5,544 nucleotides of DNA, taken from Phycisphaeraceae bacterium. Lineage in GTDB: Bacteria > Planctomycetota > Phycisphaerae > Phycisphaerales > Phycisphaeraceae. This document shows positions 1-5,159 of this stretch, in pieces. A program made the position numbers and the translations under genes. Each line of letters opens with the position of its first letter. Position 1 is the first letter of the stretch. The notes under the pieces are model-generated. The model made no database searches and was not told where the DNA came from. It was given only the letters and a program-made list of their open reading frames with translations. The DNA is taken from positions 1 through 5,544 of the forward strand of contig JADZCW010000192.1 of assembly GCA_020851395.1 (NCBI GenBank). The letters run 5' to 3'.

Positions 1-127
1 CGTCAAGATCCCCACCCAGCGCAACGCCTACGACGCCATGCTCAAGAACCTCATCAAAAAGTCCACCTTCAAGAAAACCTCCGCCAAGACCTCCAAGTCC
101 GACATGAGCAAGTCGTTCCACAAGTAA
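1..127 (+). CDS. C-terminal end of an unidentified protein with Lys/Ser-rich tail (partial)
   Basis: The window opens inside a forward gene. The reading frame begins at base 2 and stops at TAA 125-127, leaving 41 codons. Nearly every codon ends in G or C (only two Lys AAA codons break this), which strongly supports real coding in this GC-rich genome. The visible peptide starts VKIPTQRNAYDAMLKNLIKK and continues as a basic, low-complexity tail with many Lys, Ser and Thr and no hydrophobic stretch, ending SKSFHK. A tail like this could be a disordered extension that binds nucleic acid or RNA, but that is only a guess from composition. I do not recognise the family. The gene is followed by several inverted repeats that probably end its transcript. 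Confidence 0.8.
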   Translation, partial: VKIPTQRNAYDAMLKNLIKKSTFKKTSAKTSKSDMSKSFHK

Positions 128-136
128 GCCAACCGG

Positions 137-158
137 CCCCCCCAAGCTTCCGGGGGGG
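137..158 (+). terminator. C7/G7 hairpin after the first gene
   Basis: Seven C (137-143) can pair with seven G (152-158) around the loop AAGCTTCC, starting ten bases after the TAA of the upstream gene. The stem is very stable but no T-tract follows, so it is not a classic intrinsic terminator. It may act as a 3'-end stabiliser or a terminator working without a U-tract. Confidence 0.45.
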
Positions 159-171
159 GCGGGCCTCCAAG

Positions 172-190
172 CCGGGCCCTTCAGGCCCGG
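172..190 (+). terminator. Perfect 7-bp GC hairpin, second in the series
   Basis: CCGGGCC (172-178) and GGCCCGG (184-190) are perfect inverted repeats around a five-base loop, CTTCA. The next bases are ATGGAAAAACC, so again there is no T-tract. The stem lies 13 bases after the C7/G7 hairpin and probably belongs to the same 3'-end structure of the upstream transcript. Confidence 0.45.
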
Positions 191-215
191 ATGGAAAAAC
201 CCGCCCCCCCGTTTA

Positions 216-236
216 GCGGCGATCAAAGATCACCGC
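216..236. repeat. Near-perfect inverted repeat GCGGCGATC / GATCACCGC
   Basis: GCGGCGATC (216-224) and GATCACCGC (228-236) form a nine-position stem with one C-A mismatch and a three-base AAA loop. An A-run (241-246) follows. The core reads GATC-AAA-GATC. It could be part of the terminator region or an operator-like palindrome for the downstream gene; the sequence does not decide between these. Confidence 0.4.
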
Positions 237-240
237 ATCG

Positions 241-302
241 AAAAAACCACCTCGTCCTCGTCCCGCCCCTCCCCGGAGCGCGAACCAGGCCGAGGTTTTT
301 TT
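241..302. terminator. A-tract/T-tract stem, possible bidirectional terminator
   Basis: AAAAAACC (241-248) is the exact reverse complement of GGTTTTTT (294-301). Inside it, TCG (252-254) can pair with CGA (291-293), leaving a three-base bulge. Alternatively CCTCG (250-254 or 256-260) pairs with CGAGG (291-295), directly followed by seven T (296-302). Read forward this has the form of an intrinsic terminator with a U-tract; read backward it also ends in a T-run. The apical 30-odd bases are GC-rich and may fold further. It sits between the first gene and the methyltransferase and is the best terminator candidate in the 128-372 gap. Confidence 0.45.
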
Positions 303-372
303 ATATCGCACTGATCAGCCCCTCCCCTCCCTGATAACATGCCCGTCAGGCTCTACGTGCCCCCGCAACCCC

Positions 373-1230
373 GTGAACACCACCAAGACCCTGTCCATGC
401 CCCCCGATCCCGACGCCAACCTCCGCCAGCAGATCGTCGCGCATTACACGAATGCCTACGACGAATCGAAACGCCTCTCCGACGGCTTCGGCCAGCTCGA
501 GCGTCACAGGACCGAGCACCTGATCACCCGCTACCTGCCCCCACCCCGGGCCGTCATTCTCGACGTCGGCGGCGCCGGCGGTGTCTACTCCTTCTTCATG
601 GCCGCGCTCGGGCACGACGTGCACCTCCTGGACATCGTCCCCAAACACATCGAGCAGGCCCAGGCCAACGCCCGCCAGCCCGGCGCCCCGCCCCTGGCCA
701 GCATCCGCGTCGGCGACGCCCTCGCCTTACCCTTCGCCGACGCCTCCGCCGACATGGTCATGATGCACGGCCCGCTCTACCACCTCGTCGACCGAGCGGA
801 TCGCCGCCAGGCCCTCCTCGAGGCCAAGCGTGTCCTCCGACCCGGCGGCACGCTCCTGGCCTTCGCCATCTCCCGTTACGCCGGCGCCATCTATGGCCTC
901 ACCAAGGGCCTGATCTACGACCCCGACTACCTCCGCATGATCCAGACCGAGGTCAGGACAGGCCGCCGCACCAACCCACCCCAAGGCGCCCACACGCTGC
1001 CCAGCGCCCACTTCCACCTCCCCGCCGAACTCGCCTCCGAGTTGGAGGACGCCGGCCTCGCCTGCAGCGTCCTGCTCGGCGTCGTCGGCCCCGCCTGGCT
1101 CGTCCCCGACCTCGACGCCGCCTGGACCGATCCCGCCAAGCGTCATCACATCCTCGAGCTGGCCAGCCTCCTCGAGCACGAGCCCCTCCTGAGCCCCCGC
1201 ATCCTCGCCGTCGGCTCGAAAAACATCTGA
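373..1230 (+). CDS. Class I SAM-dependent methyltransferase
   Basis: This 285-residue protein is a Rossmann-fold methyltransferase that should use S-adenosylmethionine; its substrate cannot be told from sequence. Motif I is ILDVGGAGG at residues 62-70, the glycine-rich SAM loop. The acidic end of strand beta2 is LLDIVP (85-90). RVGDALALPF (112-121) matches the motif that contacts the adenine, and MHGPLYHL (131-138) is the motif IV region. LRPGGTLL (155-162) is the usual post-motif turn. The C-terminal third (about 170-285) resembles the variable substrate-binding part and has no extra domain. No signal peptide or membrane segment is visible, so it is probably cytosolic. The start is uncertain: GTG at 373 gives 285 residues and ATG at 397 gives 277, and neither has a clear Shine-Dalgarno site. 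A weak -10-like GATAAC lies at 333-338. It stands alone on this strand and converges with the reverse cluster to its right. Confidence 0.88.
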   Translation: MNTTKTLSMPPDPDANLRQQIVAHYTNAYDESKRLSDGFGQLERHRTEHLITRYLPPPRAVILDVGGAGGVYSFFMAALGHDVHLLDIVPKHIEQAQANARQPGAPPLASIRVGDALALPFADASADMVMMHGPLYHLVDRADRRQALLEAKRVLRPGGTLLAFAISRYAGAIYGLTKGLIYDPDYLRMIQTEVRTGRRTNPPQGAHTLPSAHFHLPAELASELEDAGLACSVLLGVVGPAWLVPDLDAAWTDPAKRHHILELASLLEHEPLLSPRILAVGSKNI

Positions 1231-1295
1231 CGCGGAACTTTCCACGGGAAACGTCACCGCTTCGTCCCCCGCGTGGGCGAGGCCGCCCCCATCCC
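1231..1295. other. 65-base spacer between convergent genes, two short hairpins
   Basis: This spacer separates the stop of the methyltransferase from the stop of the small membrane protein gene. It holds TTTCC-ACG-GGAAA (1239-1251), a perfect 5-bp stem with a three-base loop, and GGGCG / CGCCC (1275-1279 with 1284-1288). Neither is followed by a T-tract on either strand. They could help end both converging transcripts, but the evidence is thin. Confidence 0.25.
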
Positions 1296-1730
1296 TCACC
1301 GCCCGCCCGTGAACATGTCCTGCGGAATGAACACCCTATGCCCGTTCGGTAGCACAAGCTCCGCCCCCTCAGGAGTCCAACGCACCTCCCCCTTAGCCAG
1401 AAACGTATTGAGGTCATCTGGGTAGGAGGGATAGAAACTGAATTCGATCAGATGGCCATGGGAAGGTTTGCCCGCATCCCGCCCCATGTAGATGAAATAC
1501 CGGCGATCGACATAGAACGGGAATCCCCGCCAGTCCAAGTCGCCCTCAATCACGGACAAGTAATAAGGTCCCATGCCGTCATACGCGATCTCGTCCGGCT
1601 GCCGCCACTGATGCACGACATCCAGACTGGCTCGATGCAGCCACACGATCAGAATCGCCGTATAAACCAGCAGACCTATCCCCCAAAGCGAGAGCTTGAA
1701 CACCCTCTTGAGTGCACGGCCCTTAGCCAT
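1296..1730 (-). CDS. Small single-pass membrane protein of unknown function
   Basis: From ATG at 1730 the protein has 144 residues. The start is fixed by GGAGA at 1741-1737, six bases upstream; an in-frame TTG at 1745 would overlap that site and is unlikely. The N-terminus is basic (KGRALKRVFK), then one hydrophobic helix spans about residues 12-31, suggesting a signal anchor with the C-terminus outside the cytoplasm. The remaining 110 residues are soluble and rich in aromatic residues (MGPYYL, FPFYVDRRYFIYMG, FSFYPSYPDD). They end in WTPEGAELVLPNGHRVFIPQ...GGR, a pattern I associate from memory with short membrane-anchored hypotheticals; I cannot name a function. The gene lies 53 bases after the GH42 gene and may be cotranscribed with it. 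Codon use is unusual: by hand count about 43 of 144 codons end in A or T, far more than in the flanking genes, which may point to transfer. Confidence 0.8.
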   Translation of the reverse strand: MAKGRALKRVFKLSLWGIGLLVYTAILIVWLHRASLDVVHQWRQPDEIAYDGMGPYYLSVIEGDLDWRGFPFYVDRRYFIYMGRDAGKPSHGHLIEFSFYPSYPDDLNTFLAKGEVRWTPEGAELVLPNGHRVFIPQDMFTGGR

Positions 1731-1736
1731 GGGACG

Positions 1737-1741
1737 TCTCC
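1737..1741 (-). promoter_or_regulatory. Shine-Dalgarno site of the small membrane protein gene
   Basis: On the reverse strand GGAGA lies six bases before ATG 1730-1728. It decides that ATG over the in-frame TTG at 1745. Confidence 0.75.
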
Positions 1742-1783
1742 ACAAGGTTGTGCCGCAGCCAATGAATGCGAACGCTCATCCTC

Positions 1784-3862
1784 TCACACAGTCCGCTCCA
1801 GCACCCGGTTCCCATATCCCCCCAGCTCCACCACCCCACCGACCTCCTGCCCGCTGATCATGTCCTTGTACTTCCTCCCCCCCAAGTCCACCTTCGCCGC
1901 CGTGCGCTTAAAGTTCAGCAGGAACACATACTCTCTCTTCCCATCCCCGCGCACCTGCGCCGTCACCCCCTCGGGCAGCGTCGTCTCGAGCACGCGCTTC
2001 AGCCCCATCTGCTTGATCAGGTGCCCGAAGAAGTCCCCATGGAACTTCGCGTCATGCCGCGACGCCACGTAGTACGCCCGGCCCTTGCCAAACGAATTCA
2101 CCGTCACAGCCGGCCGCCCCGCGTAGAACTCGCTCCCGAACGTCGCCAGCACCTTCGCCCCCTCGGCGTGCAGCAGGTCCACCAGCGACCGCCCCTCATA
2201 CGTCCCGTTCAACCCGGCATCGTTTCCAGGGGCCGATTCGACCTTCACGCGCTGCTCTTTGAACGGAGCGTCGATCTCCTCCGCCCACACCCCCATCACC
2301 TTCCGCAGCGGCCCGGGGAATCCGCCGAGGTAGCACAAGTCCGTCTCGTTGACCACCCCCGACAGGTACGTCGTCACCAGCACGCCCCCTTCCGCCACGA
2401 ACTTTTCCAGCCGCTCGCCCACCCCCGCCCGCACCATGTACAGCATCGGGGCAATGACCAGCTTGTACCGCGAGAAGTCCGAGTCCTCGCTCAGCACGTC
2501 CACCGGCACGCCCTGCACCCAGAACGGCCGGTAGTGATCCAGCACCGTCCCGACGTACTCGCGCCCCTCGTTCCGCGGCCCCTTCGAGTCCTCGATCGCC
2601 CACCGGTTCTCCCAGTCGAAAATGATCCCCACCTCCGGCCGAACCGTCGTCCCGATCACCGGCGAGAGCTTCTTGAGCACCGCCCCGACCTCCGCCACCT
2701 CACGGAACACCCGCGTGTTCTCGTGCCCGCTGTGGTCCACCACCGCCCCGTGGAACTTCTCGCTCGACCCCCGGCTCTTGCGCCACTGGAAATACTGAAT
2801 CGTGTCCGCCCCGTGCGCCACCGACTGCATCGCCTCGGTCAAGAGCGTCCCCGGCCGCTTGAGCTTCGACACCGGCATCCAGTTGGTCATGCTCGGCGTC
2901 ATCTCCATCTGCATGAACGGCTGCCCATCCTTGAACGACCGGTTCAGGTCATGCTGGAACGACGCCCCGATCGCGAACTTCCACATGTCCTCCTGGTCCT
3001 GGTAGGGCGGGTAGTGGTCCCACGACACCACATCCAATTCCTTCGCCAGCTTCCAGTAGTCCAGCCCCTCGAACACCCCCATCAGGTTCGTCGTCACAGG
3101 CACCTTCGGCGTGATCCGTTTGAGCGGCTCGATCTCCGCCCGGAAGAAATCAATCGTCTGGTCCGTCACAAATCGCTTCCAGTCCAGGTTGTGACCGTGC
3201 AGCAGGTCCTCCCCGATCGGCGACGGCGACTCGACCTGATCGAAGTCATTGAACCGATGGGCCCAGAACCCCGTCCACCACGCCTGATTAAGCTTCTCGA
3301 TGTCGTTCCCGTAACGCTTGCGCAGCCATCCCCGGAAGGCCTTCTGGCAGTAGTCGCAGTGGCAATCCCCGTTGTACTCGTTCGACACATGCCACACGAT
3401 CAGCGCCGGGTGGTCCTTGTACCGCTCCGCCAGCTTCGTGTTGATGATCCGCACCTTCTCCCGATACACCGGCGAGCTGAAGCAGTGATTATGCCGCTTC
3501 CCATGCAGATTCCGCTGCCGATTCCCCTCCACGCGCAGCACCTCCGGGTACTTCTGGCTCATCCACGCCGGCCGCGCCCCCGAAGGTGTCGCTAGCACAG
3601 CAAAAGCCCCGTTCTTCGCCAGCATGTCCATGATCTTGTCGAGCCACCCGAACTCGAACCTCCCCTCCTCCGGCTCGATCGACGCCCACGAGAAGATCCC
3701 CACGCTCGCCTCATTGCACCCCGCCAGCTTCATCAGCCGCATGTCCTCTTCCCATACACCGGGATACACCTCCGGCATCCACTGGTCCGGGTTGTAGTCC
3801 CCGCCATGCAGGAAGAACGGCGTCTTGGGCGAGATCGGCGGATACTTCGCGGGCAGATTCAT
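1784..3862 (-). CDS. Glycoside hydrolase family 42 beta-galactosidase
   Basis: From ATG at 3862 this is a 692-residue GH42 enzyme, about the usual family length, hydrolysing terminal beta-galactosides with retention (some members act on alpha-L-arabinopyranosides). The N-terminal TIM barrel (about 10-390) opens with FLHGGDYNPDQW. The acid/base is Glu162 in WHVSNEYNG, and the likely nucleophile is Glu320 in MQMEMTPS. Cys127, Cys167, Cys169 and Cys172 (the CHCDYC segment) match the structural zinc site known from Thermus A4 beta-galactosidase. A trimerisation domain of flavodoxin/amidotransferase-like type follows (about 400-620), then a small C-terminal beta domain with EYVFLLNF. No signal peptide is visible, so it probably acts in the cytoplasm on imported galacto-oligosaccharides or lactose-like sugars. 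ATG 3862 is chosen because GGAGAAG lies five bases upstream; an in-frame ATG at 3904 lacks such a site. The gene sits between the folate enzyme (91 bases upstream) and the small membrane protein (53 bases downstream). No transporter or sugar regulator is in view. Confidence 0.95.
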   Translation of the reverse strand: MNLPAKYPPISPKTPFFLHGGDYNPDQWMPEVYPGVWEEDMRLMKLAGCNEASVGIFSWASIEPEEGRFEFGWLDKIMDMLAKNGAFAVLATPSGARPAWMSQKYPEVLRVEGNRQRNLHGKRHNHCFSSPVYREKVRIINTKLAERYKDHPALIVWHVSNEYNGDCHCDYCQKAFRGWLRKRYGNDIEKLNQAWWTGFWAHRFNDFDQVESPSPIGEDLLHGHNLDWKRFVTDQTIDFFRAEIEPLKRITPKVPVTTNLMGVFEGLDYWKLAKELDVVSWDHYPPYQDQEDMWKFAIGASFQHDLNRSFKDGQPFMQMEMTPSMTNWMPVSKLKRPGTLLTEAMQSVAHGADTIQYFQWRKSRGSSEKFHGAVVDHSGHENTRVFREVAEVGAVLKKLSPVIGTTVRPEVGIIFDWENRWAIEDSKGPRNEGREYVGTVLDHYRPFWVQGVPVDVLSEDSDFSRYKLVIAPMLYMVRAGVGERLEKFVAEGGVLVTTYLSGVVNETDLCYLGGFPGPLRKVMGVWAEEIDAPFKEQRVKVESAPGNDAGLNGTYEGRSLVDLLHAEGAKVLATFGSEFYAGRPAVTVNSFGKGRAYYVASRHDAKFHGDFFGHLIKQMGLKRVLETTLPEGVTAQVRGDGKREYVFLLNFKRTAAKVDLGGRKYKDMISGQEVGGVVELGGYGNRVLERTV

Positions 3863-3867
3863 CACGA

Positions 3868-3874
3868 CTTCTCC
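3868..3874 (-). promoter_or_regulatory. Shine-Dalgarno site of the GH42 gene
   Basis: On the reverse strand GGAGAAG (3874-3868) precedes ATG 3862 by five bases. It is the main reason to prefer that start over the in-frame ATG at 3904, which would add 14 residues with no family similarity. A GTG immediately before the ATG (3865) is a possible alternative. Confidence 0.75.
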
Positions 3875-3894
3875 AATAAAAAGAGGAAGGCGAC

Positions 3895-3903
3895 AGCATA
3901 TCA
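3895..3903 (-). promoter_or_regulatory. Possible extended -10 promoter for the GH42 gene
   Basis: The reverse strand reads TGATATGCT (3903-3895), which fits the extended -10 form TGn plus TATGCT (four of six matches to TATAAT). Transcription would start near 3888 and give a leader of about 26 bases containing the Shine-Dalgarno site. I see no good -35 box. It would give the GH42 gene its own promoter inside the 91-base gap after the folate gene. Confidence 0.3.
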
Positions 3904-3953
3904 TCCCGCCGCCGCCGCATCGCCCCCGGCCGCATCCATTCTCTTGTCGAAAT

Positions 3954-4538
3954 TTACGCCCCCGCCTTCCCCACCTCGATCACTCGCTCCTCCGTCACGA
4001 TCACATCCATCCCCACGTCGTGCGGCTCAGCCGGGATCGCCTCGACCATCTGACACTCAAAGCAAAGCCCCACCGCCACCGTCCCCCCCGCCCCAGCCCC
4101 CGGCAGGCCCCCCAAGTACCGATCGAAATACCCCTTGCCCATCCCCACTCGATGCCCCAACTCATCAAACGCCACCCCCGGCACCACGCACAACCCCGGC
4201 CCTTCTCCCAACGGACGATCCACCCCCGGCTCGGCGATCCCCCACTTCCCCACGACCAACTCTTCCTCCGCCAAAACCCGATGCGCCTCGATCCTACCCC
4301 CCGCCATTACCCGCGGACACGCCACCACACGCCCTTCACCCAACAGCTCCCTCAACAACCCCCACGTCTCTACTTCCTCCCCCACGCTCAGATACACCAC
4401 CACACTCCCCGCCCCCCGCCACGACTCCAGCCCACGCAACCGCTCCTGAATCCGACCCGATGCCCAACGACGCGCCGACTCCCCCATCGCCCGCCGCGCC
4501 GACAGACCCGCACGCCTGATCTCCGACTTGTCCATCAC
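3954..4538 (-). CDS. 5-formyltetrahydrofolate cyclo-ligase (MTHFS)
   Basis: This 194-residue protein is the enzyme that uses ATP to convert 5-formyltetrahydrofolate into 5,10-methenyltetrahydrofolate, returning the stored folate form to one-carbon metabolism in the cytosol. The length is normal for the family. The signature is near the C-terminus: VVPGVAFDELGHRVGMGKGY (118-137) then FDRYL, the phosphate-binding glycine loop. The N-terminal DKSEIRRAGLSARR matches the usual Lys/Arg-rich first helix. VVVYLSVGEEVET (46-58) is the strand and loop that contact the folate substrate, and GLCFECQMVEAIPAEPHDVGMDVIVTEE (157-184 region) is the typical end, with Gln163 and the PHDVGMD stretch. GTG at 4538 is immediately followed by ATG at 4535, and GGAGG sits seven or ten bases upstream respectively, so either may be used. 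It is the first gene of the reverse cluster and is divergent from the Minf_1886-like gene. Symbols used elsewhere are ygfA or fau. Confidence 0.93.
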   Translation of the reverse strand: MMDKSEIRRAGLSARRAMGESARRWASGRIQERLRGLESWRGAGSVVVYLSVGEEVETWGLLRELLGEGRVVACPRVMAGGRIEAHRVLAEEELVVGKWGIAEPGVDRPLGEGPGLCVVPGVAFDELGHRVGMGKGYFDRYLGGLPGAGAGGTVAVGLCFECQMVEAIPAEPHDVGMDVIVTEERVIEVGKAGA

Positions 4539-4545
4539 CCTTCAT

Positions 4546-4550
4546 CCTCC
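4546..4550 (-). promoter_or_regulatory. Shine-Dalgarno site of the cyclo-ligase gene
   Basis: The reverse strand reads GGAGG (4550-4546), seven bases before GTG 4538 and ten before ATG 4535. The spacing slightly favours the GTG. It lies within a longer purine-rich run that starts near 4558. Confidence 0.65.
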
Positions 4551-4586
4551 CTCCCCCCAAGCCCCGCCCCGGACCCATCCCGTCGC

Positions 4587-4592
4587 AGAATA
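4587..4592 (-). promoter_or_regulatory. Weak -10-like box for the reverse cluster
   Basis: TATTCT on the reverse strand (4592-4587) matches TATAAT at four of six positions and is in one of the few AT-rich patches of the divergent spacer. A start near 4580 would leave a leader of about 42 bases that includes the GGAGG site. No convincing -35 box was found. Confidence 0.25.
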
Positions 4593-4660
4593 AAGACCCC
4601 CGCTCAGCAGTTCCCCCCGCCCCATTTTCTTTACTCCTTCCTCCACCCTCCAACCCCGCA

Positions 4661-4666
4661 TATAAT
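4661..4666 (+). promoter_or_regulatory. Consensus -10 box (TATAAT) for the Minf_1886-like gene
   Basis: A perfect TATAAT stands in a very GC-rich background, 33 bases before ATG 4700. The expected transcription start is near 4673, giving a leader of about 27 bases. The -35 region at the usual distance (TTCCTC, 4638-4643) is weak. No extended -10 TG is present. No Shine-Dalgarno site lies before ATG 4700. Confidence 0.6.
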
Positions 4667-4699
4667 GGACACGTCGGGGGGCCTCACGCAAACACACCC

Positions 4700-5110
4700 A
4701 TGCACACCATGCGCACGGATCTACACGCCCTCGCACGCTCGACGCGCTACCCGCTCGAAGCCTTCCTCTTCGTCCAGAAGGGCCTCGACCACACCGTCCG
4801 CAAGCTCCACGGCGAGCTCAACGCCGACAACGACACCGACGACGCCCCCGAGCCCAAGAGCCGCCACATCACCGGCCCGCAGCTCTGCCTCGGCCTCCGC
4901 GACCACGCCCTCGAAGAATACGGCCTGCTCGCCAAGACCGTCCTCCGCTCCTGGCACATCACCCGCAGCGAGGACTTCGGCAACATCGTCTTCGCCATGG
5001 TCGACGCCGGTTTCATGCAGAAGACCGACGAGGACTCCATCGAAGACTTCATCGACGTCATGGACTTCAACCAGGCCTTCGAGGCCGAGCTCGAACTGAC
5101 CGAAAACTGA
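4700..5110 (+). CDS. Minf_1886 family protein (conserved, function unknown)
   Basis: This is a 136-residue soluble acidic protein. I recognise it from memory as the Minf_1886 family, conserved among Planctomycetes, Verrucomicrobia and relatives, with no established function. Features matching that memory are RYPLEAFLFVQKGLDHTV (16-33), the segment RHITGPQLCLGLRDHALEEYG (55-75), VLRSWHITRSEDFGNIVF (81-98) and the acidic end KTDEDSIEDFIDVMDF (107-122). A short polar insert (41-54, rich in Asp and Asn) separates the first two blocks. No membrane segment, signal peptide or metal-binding cluster is visible. The pattern of helices suggests a small all-alpha domain. ATG 4700 is used because it follows a TATAAT box at a suitable distance; ATG 4709 is an alternative. 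The gene lies 49 bases before nuoI on the same strand, though nuoI may have its own promoter. Confidence 0.85.
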   Translation: MHTMRTDLHALARSTRYPLEAFLFVQKGLDHTVRKLHGELNADNDTDDAPEPKSRHITGPQLCLGLRDHALEEYGLLAKTVLRSWHITRSEDFGNIVFAMVDAGFMQKTDEDSIEDFIDVMDFNQAFEAELELTEN

Positions 5111-5146
5111 TCCCCCCTCGCCTGGCACAAAATCCTCCCCCATTCC

Positions 5147-5152
5147 TATACT
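5147..5152 (+). promoter_or_regulatory. -10-like box (TATACT) just before nuoI
   Basis: TATACT matches TATAAT at five of six positions. Its last base is only seven bases before ATG 5160, so a transcript starting at the normal distance would begin at or next to the start codon and be leaderless. A CTGGCA (5122-5127) lies 19 bases upstream as a poor -35. If the box is not used, nuoI is read from the promoter at 4661. Confidence 0.4.
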
Positions 5153-5159
5153 CTCCCCC

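Noticed and set aside
339..1352. Forward open frame of 337 codons starting ATG 339
   Set aside because: It overlaps the methyltransferase in another frame and encodes Arg/Pro low-complexity sequence, while the overlapping frame has clear SAM-binding motifs.
1766..3595. Forward open frame of 609 codons opposite the GH42 gene
   Set aside because: Its product is Arg/Pro/His-rich without any domain. It is the antisense image of GC-rich codons in a gene whose catalytic and zinc residues are all intact on the other strand.
3863..3904. Longer GH42 start at ATG 3904
   Set aside because: The added 14 residues contain the ribosome site of the ATG at 3862 and a possible -10 box, and they match nothing in the family.
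3825..5099. Forward open frame of 424 codons across the cyclo-ligase and into the Minf_1886-like gene
   Set aside because: The product is Pro/His/Ser/Thr repeats typical of a shadow frame, and it crosses two recognisable genes and a promoter region.
5123..5141. TGGCAC, reminiscent of the sigma-54 -24 element
   Set aside because: The matching -12 element (TTGC-like) is absent at the required distance.
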